Made by a program: the position numbers and the translations under genes. Of a DNA stretch of 7,212 bases, positions 1 to 6,828 are shown piece by piece; positions within the stretch are counted from its first letter, which is position 1, and each line of letters begins with the position of its first letter. Source of the stretch: Methanosphaera sp. rholeuAM74 (lineage in GTDB: Archaea; Methanobacteriota; Methanobacteria; Methanobacteriales; Methanobacteriaceae); NCBI GenBank assembly GCA_003266075.1, contig MUZZ01000210.1, positions 5,637 through 12,848 of the forward strand, in the 5' to 3' direction. A model generated the notes under the pieces. The model did no database searches, had not been told where the DNA came from, and saw nothing but the letters and a program-made list of their open reading frames with translations.

Positions 1-222
1 TAGGTTGTTTATGGTTTGTTGTTGTTGTGTTGTTGTGTTTTGTAGTTGGTTTACCTTGTTTGTTAAGTTTTGATTTTGTTTTTTAAGTGTAGTTATATTA
101 GCAAGTGCACCTGCATACTCTGATGTAAGATTATTCACTTTATTTGTCAGATTTTTTATAGTATTATTTTGTCCTATAACAAGATTAGTTAAGTTATCGC
201 TTATATCAGTTAATTCCAGTAT
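1..222 (-). other. Region encoding a heptad coiled-coil stalk in the adhesin
   Basis: Residues about 1040-1113 leave the beta-helix pattern and form an uninterrupted heptad series. Positions a are I1061, V1068, Y1075, I1082, N1089, V1096, T1103 and I1110; positions d are L1064, L1071, A1078, L1085, L1092, L1099, Q1106 and L1113. The motif NLTNKVN occurs twice, exactly 28 residues apart (1063 and 1091), with different codons. Several sequons (NLT, NIT, NTT) lie on the outer face. The TTTQQQQ stretch near the edge makes the CAA/ACA simple repeat at about nt 18-39. The segment probably forms an oligomeric stalk; the oligomeric state cannot be read from sequence. Confidence 0.75.
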
Positions 223-3200
223 TATTAAATCTTTTGCTCCGATTAGTATAGTTCTTATATCGCTTAGGTCTTGTGGATTATCATTTACATTGTTTTCTGT
301 TATAGTCAGGTTTTCTTCTTTAGAATATATGGCTCTTCCATAGTTAGCATCATTGGCTGTGAAATTATTCTTAGTTATATTCACCCCATTTTCTTCGGAA
401 AATATAGCTCCACCAATATATTCAGCTACATTGCCGGTAAAGTTGTTAAATGATATTGTCGTGTTTGTAGCGTTATTGTATACAGTACCGTTAACAGCGT
501 TATTGTTAACGAAGTTATTATATGATATGGTAGTGTTTTTTCCTATATTGTATATTGCACTTCCATTTGTATTGTTGTTATTTTCGAAGTAATTACTTGA
601 TATATTAATGTTAATTCCATTATTTAATATGGCTTGAGTGTTATTTTGGAATATGTTATTATTAATAGTTGTATTCTTGCTTCCAGACTTTATTGTTATA
701 GCTTGGAGGTTATTGATGAATGTGTTATTTGTTATGCTGTTATTGTTAGTTGAAATTTGAATTGATTGTTGATTTGCAATGAATGTGTTGTTGTTTATTA
801 TTAGTGTTAATCCGCCTATATCATTAATACCACTATTTGTTCCATTGAAGACTATATTACTGATATTTAGTTTCAAATTCACGATTTCTATCATATTAGT
901 AAATATAATTGTTTTTTCTTCGTCTGCTTTGATCATGAACGTGTTTGTATTGTTTTTTACTGTGCTATTAAATATCAAATCAAGTTTGTCGGTATATGTG
1001 TCATTTGTACTGTTAGTTGTGAATATGATTGCATCATTATTATTTACCATACTTAAAGCATTTGTAATGTTTGTTGGTGTGTCTTTGCTGAATCCATTTC
1101 CATCACCATTTGATGATACATATATCCTCTTTGGATTTGCAGTTGAATTTATTTGATATGTGATAGTATTATTTGAACCATAGTATTCATCGGCATCCAT
1201 TACATTTATAAGTATATTTAAAGTGTATATACCTGGTCTTGGTGTTTCAAAGTTTTTAATTATTCTCCCTTGTTTAACTGATTGTCCTGATGAGTCTATA
1301 ATAGCAATAACATTGTACTCATTCAGTATTAATTTTTTACCATCGAGATTCGCAATATCTGCACTAAATCTGGTTGTATCTCCAAATACATTTATTTCAG
1401 CATTTGCTATGATAATCTTCACTGGTTTATATGTGTTATTATATCTTGTGAAGTTTTTACCATCATTGGTTATACTGTAATTATAATCATCTGTGTTGTT
1501 GGTGAAGTTGTTGTAATTTATCAATCCGTTAGTAACACTTAGAATGTACATAATACTATTATTATTAGCTGTGTTGTTTGTGAAGTTGTTGCTTGTTAAT
1601 GTGATGTTTTCATTTGTAGTTCCTACTATGTAGATTACCCCACCAATTGTCGCATTATTGTCTTTGAATGAATTTTTGGTGAAGTTTAGGTTGGTTGTTG
1701 GTTGGTTATGATATATTGCTCCCCCTTTATTGGCTGTGTTATTATCGAATGTGTTGTTGGTGTATTGGGTGTTGTTCGTAGTAACCCAATATGTTATCGC
1801 TCCTCCCATAGATGTTGCATTATTGTTTTTGAATGTGTTATTTTTTATAATAATATTTTCGGATTTTTCTAGGAAGTGTATAGCACCACCATAATTTGCA
1901 GTATTATTTGTGAAGTTGTTGTTTTGTATGTTGGTATTATTTGTATATCTATAGAAATTTATAGCTCCCCCCAGATTTGTTGCATTGTTGTTTTCAAAAT
2001 TACAGTTTGTTACATCGAGTAGTTGATCACATTGTACTGCTCCACCTTGATTGGTAGCACTATTATTTTTGAATGTATTGTTTTTTAAAGTGTAATTGCT
2101 GTTAACTCCCCATAAACAAGTTGCTCCTCCACCAGCTGCTATATTATTTTCAAATAAGTTATTTGAGATATTACCATTAGAATTAGTTGAACGTATTGCT
2201 CCACCTTCAAAGCTAACATTATGATTTTTAAATATATTGGATTCTAAGGTAAAGTTAGCATTATTTATGTAGATTGCTCCACCACTAGTTGTTGCATTAT
2301 TGTTTATGAATGAATTATTTTTTATCGTGATGTTATCTGAGATTTCTGTGATAATTATAGCTCCACCATTTGTTGCACGGTTGTTTGTGAATGTATTGTT
2401 TTTCAGATATGTGTTATTCGCATATTGGTAGAAATCTATAGCTCCTCCACGTTCACTCACACTATTATTTTCAAAATTAGAGTTCGTTATATCTAATCCA
2501 TTTAAACAATGTATTGCCCCACCTTTAGATGTTGCTGTGTTGTTGTAGAAGTTACAATTAGTTATGTTGGCATGTATATCTGTGGCAAATGCTCCTCCCC
2601 AACACCAATTATACCCACTTACAGTATTATTTTGGAATGTGTTATTGTTTAATGTACAAGTGTTGTTAGTTCCATAGATATATAAAGCTCCAGCTCCCCA
2701 CGCACGGTTATATTCAAATACATTATTGGAGAGACTAGCATTTGAATTAGTAGCTCGTATTACTCCACCTTCCTGACTAGCAGAATTATTTTTGAATATA
2801 CTTGACTCTATGGTAAAGCTAGCGTTATTTATATAAATTGCACCTCCATTAGTGGCTCTACAATTTTCAATTTGGATATTGTTAATTTCTAAATGATCCA
2901 TTGAGTTAACAGATATGAATTGATATGCATTTTGTCCATTTATGGTCTTTCCATTACCATTAATTGTAAGTGATTTAATTGCATCGTTTACTACTGTGTT
3001 AGATGTGAGTGTTATGTTAGAATATAAATTGATTACAACATTATTATATTCATTACTTGTTAGTGCTTGTTGTAATCTACTAAAATCTGTTACCGTTACA
3101 TCATTGATATCTGATGTTTTCACATTCTTTTCTTTATTATATGTTTTTTTTGGTTTTTCAACTACACTACTTTCTATAGAATTAGTAGTTGTTGGTGTAT

Positions 3201-3339
3201 TTTGTACTATTTCATCAGTAGTAACAGTATCAGTACTTTGAGTATCTTCTAATACGTCAGTAGCACTTACAACACCCACTAACATTATGAGTAGCGTTGT
3301 TAATAAAATTAGTTTCACGTGTTTGCTTTTCATGTTCAT
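1..3339 (-). CDS. Giant adhesin-like surface protein, Asn/Thr-rich, N-terminal 1113 residues (3' end beyond window)
   Basis: The frame is open from ATG 3339 to the window edge. Probably an exported cell-surface adhesin-like protein of methanogenic archaea. Residues 1-26 are a Sec signal peptide (basic start, core LILLTTLLIMLVGVV, likely cut after VSA). Residues 27-80 are a Thr/Ser/acidic linker. Residues about 80-164 look like a beta-helix cap (DFSRLQQAL..., LTINGNGKTING). Residues 165-639 are GGAI...NxTFxNNxA coils of 25-32 residues, as in Chlamydia Pmp and NosD-like beta-helices. Residues 640-737 resemble an Ig-like module. A second beta-helix starts at 738 (RIYVSSNGDGNG) and runs to about 1019, followed by a heptad coiled coil to 1113. 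N-x-T/S sequons are extremely frequent. ATG 3333 is an alternative start; neither has a good Shine-Dalgarno site. No frameshift or stop was seen. The adhesive role is inferred from the family, and the ligand is unknown. Confidence 0.9.
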   Translation of the reverse strand, partial: MNMKSKHVKLILLTTLLIMLVGVVSATDVLEDTQSTDTVTTDEIVQNTPTTTNSIESSVVEKPKKTYNKEKNVKTSDINDVTVTDFSRLQQALTSNEYNNVVINLYSNITLTSNTVVNDAIKSLTINGNGKTINGQNAYQFISVNSMDHLEINNIQIENCRATNGGAIYINNASFTIESSIFKNNSASQEGGVIRATNSNASLSNNVFEYNRAWGAGALYIYGTNNTCTLNNNTFQNNTVSGYNWCWGGAFATDIHANITNCNFYNNTATSKGGAIHCLNGLDITNSNFENNSVSERGGAIDFYQYANNTYLKNNTFTNNRATNGGAIIITEISDNITIKNNSFINNNATTSGGAIYINNANFTLESNIFKNHNVSFEGGAIRSTNSNGNISNNLFENNIAAGGGATCLWGVNSNYTLKNNTFKNNSATNQGGAVQCDQLLDVTNCNFENNNATNLGGAINFYRYTNNTNIQNNNFTNNTANYGGAIHFLEKSENIIIKNNTFKNNNATSMGGAITYWVTTNNTQYTNNTFDNNTANKGGAIYHNQPTTNLNFTKNSFKDNNATIGGVIYIVGTTNENITLTSNNFTNNTANNNSIMYILSVTNGLINYNNFTNNTDDYNYSITNDGKNFTRYNNTYKPVKIIIANAEINVFGDTTRFSADIANLDGKKLILNEYNVIAIIDSSGQSVKQGRIIKNFETPRPGIYTLNILINVMDADEYYGSNNTITYQINSTANPKRIYVSSNGDGNGFSKDTPTNITNALSMVNNNDAIIFTTNSTNDTYTDKLDLIFNSTVKNNTNTFMIKADEEKTIIFTNMIEIVNLKLNISNIVFNGTNSGINDIGGLTLIINNNTFIANQQSIQISTNNNSITNNTFINNLQAITIKSGSKNTTINNNIFQNNTQAILNNGININISSNYFENNNNTNGSAIYNIGKNTTISYNNFVNNNAVNGTVYNNATNTTISFNNFTGNVAEYIGGAIFSEENGVNITKNNFTANDANYGRAIYSKEENLTITENNVNDNPQDLSDIRTILIGAKDLIILELTDISDNLTNLVIGQNNTIKNLTNKVNNLTSEYAGALANITTLKKQNQNLTNKVNQLQNTTTQQQQTINNL
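1807..2847 (-). repeat. Tandem duplication of a multi-coil beta-helix block inside the adhesin gene
   Basis: Two consecutive blocks encode matching series of beta-helix coils. Block A (nt 2284-2847, residues 165-352, 188 aa) has seven coils. Block B (nt 1807-2283, residues 353-511, 159 aa) has six. Coils pair in order: GGAIYINNASFTIESSIFKN with GGAIYINNANFTLESNIFKN, GGVIRATNSNASLSNNVF with GGAIRSTNSNGNISNNLF, GGAIDFYQYANNTYLKNN with GGAINFYRYTNNTNIQNN, and GGAIIITEISDNITIKNN with GGAIHFLEKSENIIIKNN. Block A has one extra 25-residue coil (residues 248-272) and four extra residues in its third coil. Codon third positions have diverged, so the duplication is not recent. Confidence 0.85.
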
Positions 3340-3387
3340 TCTTTTCCATTGTTTTTTCTTTAAAGGCTATTATTATTTGTGTATTGA

Positions 3388-3396
3388 TATTTATAT
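3388..3396 (-). promoter_or_regulatory. Candidate archaeal TATA box for the giant adhesin gene
   Basis: The minus strand reads ATATAAATA after an A-rich stretch (CTAAAAACAC) that could serve as a BRE. It lies about 50 nt upstream of ATG 3339, which would place transcription start near 3365 and give a short leader of about 25 nt. The whole region is AT-rich, so chance matches are common. Confidence 0.35.
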
Positions 3397-3991
3397 GTGT
3401 TTTTAGTATATTTCTGTGAGTACTTATCAAGTTATTCACGTTGTGTATTCCAGTTCTCATAGTTTTTATGAAATCATGTTATAACGAGCTTTTAAAGATT
3501 AATAAACTTGAAATTTAAATTGGATGGTTTATGATTTTGTTTTATGTTGAAATCCATTTTTTAATTTAATTTTAATCAAGCTTATGATTTATATTTTGTC
3601 TTTCTTAAATATATATATCTACCTATTTTCAATAAGCTATAACTGATTTATCTGATTGTAATTTCATACTTTGGAGATTACATAACGTACATTAGCATAA
3701 AAGATAAAACAAGTAACTTTTTTATAATATTTCTATCGTTTCCAATATAATATGTTATTATAGTAGCGTATATTATTAGTAATATTGATAAATTTATATT
3801 TTTATATTAAAGTTTATAATGCAGTTTTAAGGTTTATTGTACTTTTTTTTGGGCTTGTGCACTGATTTTTATAAAATGAATTTATATTGGTTGTTTGTAT
3901 GATTCGGGTAGTTACAATTATATTATTAAATCTGATAAGTACGTTGAGCCTATTGACATCACTATCAGCTGTTTATTGTTAATAGTCATCT

Positions 3992-4014
3992 AAAAAAAGA
4001 GTATTAAAAGGGGG
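3992..4014 (-). terminator. T-rich transcription terminator after the 760-residue adhesin gene
   Basis: About 13 to 35 bases past the TAG stop, the minus strand carries CCCTTTTAATACTC followed by seven Ts (3998-3992). Oligo-T tracts downstream of stop codons are the usual archaeal intrinsic terminators. No stable hairpin precedes it, and none is required in archaea. Confidence 0.5.
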
Positions 4015-4026
4015 GCTTAGATTATA

Positions 4027-6309
4027 CTAGAATACTGTCAAAGCCTTGCCAGTATATTTTACGGGGTTTGATTGCGTGTTTCCATTGTAGGCTAGGGTCA
4101 CATCGTGGATGCCTTTTGCTATGTTCTCGGGTAGTGTGTATGTCCAGAGTGCTACTGCGTTGTCGACTATCTTCATGGTGTAGATTTGAGTATCATTGAC
4201 GGCTAGTGGTACTCTTACTCCGTCTACTTTGAAGATGTATTTTCCACTTACTACGTTCGTGTTTGTTAGTGTGTTGATGAGCACTGCTTTTAGTGTTACG
4301 TTGTATCCTGGCTTGGATTTTACTTCTGCTATCCTGACGCTGACATTTTGTTTGTAGATTGTGCAGGTACTGTTTACTTTCATGTAGTTGTATCGGTAGT
4401 TTTCTCCTAGTAGTATGCTTAGTTCATGTTCTCTTGCTGGTAGGTATGGTATTTTAAATTCGATGTATAGTGCTCCGTTTTCTACTTGCGTGTTTGCAAC
4501 TGTCTTGTTACTTATCTTGAAGGCTATCTTAGTTATTCCTCTGACCTGTTGTCCGTGTGAGTCCCTGATTTTTAGTGTTATCTTGACTTTTCCCTCGGAT
4601 GTCGTGGAAAATGTTGGTGGGTCTATGCTGTAGTTTCCCTTGTTGACTGTTAGTGTGCTGTATGCCTCGCACCTGCTGTAATCCTTCTTGGAGAATACTG
4701 CTGTTACAGTGTAGGTTTTGGCTGAGAATCCTGCTAGATTGAATGTGAGGTTTGCCTTACCGTTGAATACTCTTAGGAGTATCTGTGTACCATTGGACCA
4801 TTTCAGGGTTATTCCTGCTAGTTTTATTATTGCTGTTCCTGTTAGTGGCACGTTTTCCTGGTCTACCACGTTTATGTTGAATGTCACGTTACATCCAGTG
4901 TCTACACTCGCATTGTTTGTCACGTTCATGTATGCTATCTTGACTAGTGCTTCGTTGTTTCCTGGAGAGTAGATTGCCTCGTTCCACACGTTAGGAGATT
5001 TTTCAGTATTGATGTTGTATTTGTTGTATCCGTGTAGTAGGTTGCTTTTTATCCCTATTTCTTCGTCGTAGTCATTGAACATTGCTCCTCCACGTAGTCT
5101 GTAGGTTGTTGTTGCTTTTACGTTGAATGTGTTATTGATGACTGTGAGGTTTCCAATATTGTTGTAGAGTACTCCACCGTCTGTGTGGTAAGCTGTTATG
5201 TCTACATTGAAGGTGTTGTCTTTTATTGTGGATGTTGCGTTACGATTCCATAGGACTGTACCTGCTAGTCTGTTGTCTAATGTATTTCCTTTAACGTTTA
5301 CCTTTGTGTTTGTGAAGTTGTTACTGGTTAGCTCAAATTTTCCTATTTCATGGTATATTACTCCACCAGTCACCTTGTTTGCTTCGATGTAGATGTTGTT
5401 GAACTTGCATTGGCTAATTTTCATGTCAGCTTCGTAGTTATTTATCAGTGATCCTCGTAGACCGATAGGACTTTTGATGTTAATATTTGTGAAGCTGCAA
5501 TTTCTTATGTCAACGTCGCTGTCTAAGTATCCATGGATTACACAGCCAGTGCTGTTGTCAAATGTTGAGTTTCTTATTGTTACCTTATGTGGGTTTGTCA
5601 CATATATTGCTCCCTCATTTTCCTGGTAGATTTCATCGGCTCTAGTGTCATTGTTGCTGAAGTAGGAGTTTTCTATTGTCAGGTGATTATAGTTACCTGT
5701 TGACCATATGTTAGCTCCCTGTTTGGCAGTGTTGTGTATGAAGTGGCAGTTGTTTACTGTTAGGTTCTGTCTGTTGGTGATTGCACCACCCTTGTATGTT
5801 CCGATGTTATCCCTGAATGTGCAGTTATTGAGTACTACGTTAGGTTTTTTGCTGATTGTTAATGCACCAATATTGATTGAGAAGCAGTTCTGTATTGTCA
5901 GGTCGTTTATTGTCAGCGATAATCCTCCATAGTTTAGGAAGCTGTGAATACCGTTTCCATCAAATACTGCGTTGTTACCATTGATTACCATGTGTACATC
6001 TCTTAGGACAGTGGTATTTGATTCTATACTGTAGTACTTACTGGTAAGATTTATTGTCGTATGGTTCTTTGATGTAATTGTTTCCTGAAAATCCTCAAAG
6101 GTTGAAACATTCTTCGTCACAGTAGTGGCCGCACTCTTAGGTTTAACATTTTCCTTAGATATGCTAGTACTACCATGGCTTTCTTGATTACTTAAATCCT
6201 GTGAGTCATCATCATTTATAATAGTATCATTTGTATTGCTAGCATAACTGGCACCGGATAATAGTACAATGATGATTGCCACAAGAACAAAATAGTTTTT
6301 GTTAATCAA
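4027..6309 (-). CDS. Secreted adhesin-like protein: beta-helix followed by Ig-like modules (complete, 760 aa)
   Basis: Complete gene from TTG 6309 to TAG. The TTG start is supported by GGAGG ten bases upstream and by the signal peptide beginning at once (residues 1-23, core FVLVAIIIVLLSG, likely cut after SYA); the next in-frame Met is residue 107. Residues 24-65 are a Ser/Asp/Asn linker. Residues about 68-430 form a right-handed beta-helix with NNxTF-type turns, GGAI/GGVIY/GGVLYNN motifs and Cys in NCxF turns (C163, C188, C271, C301). Three beta-sandwich, Ig-like modules follow, about 453-558, 559-654 and 655-760. The protein ends in GKALTVF with no membrane segment, transglutaminase domain or recognisable pseudomurein-binding repeat, so the attachment mode is unclear. 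Codons are more GC-rich than in the neighbouring adhesin gene. Family: adhesin-like proteins of Methanobacteriales; the binding role is inferred. Confidence 0.92.
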   Translation of the reverse strand: MINKNYFVLVAIIIVLLSGASYASNTNDTIINDDDSQDLSNQESHGSTSISKENVKPKSAATTVTKNVSTFEDFQETITSKNHTTINLTSKYYSIESNTTVLRDVHMVINGNNAVFDGNGIHSFLNYGGLSLTINDLTIQNCFSINIGALTISKKPNVVLNNCTFRDNIGTYKGGAITNRQNLTVNNCHFIHNTAKQGANIWSTGNYNHLTIENSYFSNNDTRADEIYQENEGAIYVTNPHKVTIRNSTFDNSTGCVIHGYLDSDVDIRNCSFTNINIKSPIGLRGSLINNYEADMKISQCKFNNIYIEANKVTGGVIYHEIGKFELTSNNFTNTKVNVKGNTLDNRLAGTVLWNRNATSTIKDNTFNVDITAYHTDGGVLYNNIGNLTVINNTFNVKATTTYRLRGGAMFNDYDEEIGIKSNLLHGYNKYNINTEKSPNVWNEAIYSPGNNEALVKIAYMNVTNNASVDTGCNVTFNINVVDQENVPLTGTAIIKLAGITLKWSNGTQILLRVFNGKANLTFNLAGFSAKTYTVTAVFSKKDYSRCEAYSTLTVNKGNYSIDPPTFSTTSEGKVKITLKIRDSHGQQVRGITKIAFKISNKTVANTQVENGALYIEFKIPYLPAREHELSILLGENYRYNYMKVNSTCTIYKQNVSVRIAEVKSKPGYNVTLKAVLINTLTNTNVVSGKYIFKVDGVRVPLAVNDTQIYTMKIVDNAVALWTYTLPENIAKGIHDVTLAYNGNTQSNPVKYTGKALTVF

Positions 6310-6319
6310 AAGATTTATT

Positions 6320-6324
6320 CCTCC
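6320..6324 (-). promoter_or_regulatory. Strong Shine-Dalgarno site fixing the TTG start
   Basis: GGAGG on the minus strand, in the context ATGGAGGAATAAATC, ends ten bases before TTG 6309. It matches the archaeal 16S rRNA 3' end and decides the non-ATG start of the 760-residue adhesin. Confidence 0.75.
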
Positions 6325-6369
6325 ATAAAAAAATATCTATCACTAAATTAATAGTTGTATGCTTAATAA

Positions 6370-6377
6370 TTTATAAA
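6370..6377 (-). promoter_or_regulatory. Candidate TATA box, palindromic, upstream of the 760-residue adhesin gene
   Basis: TTTATAAA reads the same on both strands. On the minus strand it predicts transcription start near 6347 and a leader of about 38 nt that would include the GGAGG site. A second candidate, ATTTATACAT, lies at 6381-6390. On the plus strand the same octamer would start transcription near 6399, where a tiny ORF begins. The surroundings are AT-rich, so this is only a candidate. Confidence 0.4.
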
Positions 6378-6398
6378 ACAATGTATAAATAATTTATT

Positions 6399-6500
6399 AT
6401 GGGGGAAAATGGATTATATGCTAATATGATATTATCCCTACAGAAATTAGAAAAAGAATGTGAGGTGGAGAGATTAACGTACTTTTATCTTATTTTTTAA
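6399..6500 (+). CDS. Possible 33-residue small protein, unrecognised
   Basis: ATG 6399 opens a 33-codon frame ending at TAA 6498-6500, preceded by an in-frame stop at 6390-6392. The product starts MGENGLYANMILSLQK, continues with a charged KLEKECEVERL stretch and ends in aromatic and hydrophobic residues (TYFYLIF), so it could form one amphipathic helix. There is no Shine-Dalgarno site, but TTTATAAA lies about 26 bases upstream, as a leaderless transcript would need. It overlaps the 3' end of the opposite-strand ATPase remnant by 11 bases. It may be chance or the remains of a lost gene. Confidence 0.2.
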   Translation: MGENGLYANMILSLQKLEKECEVERLTYFYLIF

Positions 6501-6750
6501 TGGTTATAACGGTATTATTTAAACCAAGTACTCTTGCATAATCTATTTTATCTGATATTTTGTTTAATACAGTTATGTTATCAAAGTTAAGTTCATTTTC
6601 TGATTCAATTTCAATAACAGGATTGTATTCAATTCCATCATCCTTTATGGATAAGACTATTTCATCATCAGTATTTTTAAGATATACGTCAATAGTTCCT
6701 GACGATTCATTTATTTTTATAATGTTTGTCAATATTAAATCCGAATCGTT
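6490..6750 (-). pseudogene. Remnant of a GHKL-type ATPase (HATPase_c_2, RsbW/anti-sigma-like), N-terminal half missing
   Basis: The frame runs from just after TAA 6751-6753 to TAA 6490. The only plausible start is TTG 6732 (80 codons), with no Shine-Dalgarno site. The order of motifs resembles the C-terminal half of HATPase_c_2 domains: an N-box-like LILTNIIK upstream and across the TTG, a strand GTIDVYLKN, an ATP-lid aspartate motif VLSIKDDGIEYNP (DDG at residues 31-33), and a final DKIDYARVLGLNNTVITI, which matches the usual '...Y.R..G.N...' end of the family. The helix before the N box is absent, and the N box lacks the usual conserved residues after NIIK. An intact protein would bind ATP and act in signalling or partner-switching; this fragment probably cannot. 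A short functional protein is possible but less likely. Confidence 0.5.
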
Positions 6751-6828
6751 TTATAAGTGAAGAAAAATAGTATAACTCAGATCAAAGAAGAATTAGGCAA
6801 GTACTAATATATGGTAGGTTATTCGGGG

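Larger units (their letters stand above)
3340..4026. other. Long AT-rich intergenic region between the two adhesin genes
   Basis: About 690 bases of very AT-rich DNA contain no convincing gene. At the right end is a T-rich terminator candidate for the upstream adhesin gene, and at the left end a TATA candidate for the downstream one. A 67-codon minus-strand frame (3257-3460) crosses into the start of the giant adhesin in another frame. It is basic/Asn-rich, lacks a ribosome binding site and resembles no family I know, so it is not called. I saw no tRNA, CRISPR-like repeat or strong long hairpin between 3480 and 3990. Confidence 0.6.

Noticed and set aside
18..39. TTGTTGTTGTGTTG simple repeat as a possible phase-variation tract
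   Set aside because: In frame it encodes a short Thr/Gln stretch from mixed CAA and ACA codons, too irregular and too short to be a convincing slippage site.
271..1480. Several plus-strand open frames of 60-125 codons between 271 and 1480
   Set aside because: They lie wholly opposite the giant adhesin frame and translate into runs of hydrophobic residues, as expected when Asn/Thr-rich codons are read on the other strand.
1500..2850. Regularly spaced similar DNA segments that might suggest a CRISPR array
   Set aside because: The periodicity is about 75-84 bases, imperfect and in frame, and comes from repeated beta-helix coils in one protein.
2942..3241. Plus-strand 99-codon hydrophobic frame that resembles a membrane protein
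   Set aside because: It is the antisense shadow of the N-terminal linker and cap of the giant adhesin; there is no ribosome binding site or promoter.
3841..3851. T8 run on the plus strand as a terminator
   Set aside because: No plus-strand gene lies upstream of it, so there is nothing for it to terminate.
4415..5932. Plus-strand frames of 64-84 codons opposite the 760-residue adhesin
   Set aside because: They are antisense shadows of a clear coding frame with domain structure.
6560..6760. Plus-strand 66-codon frame
   Set aside because: It is antisense to the ATPase remnant, whose minus-strand frame carries recognisable family motifs.
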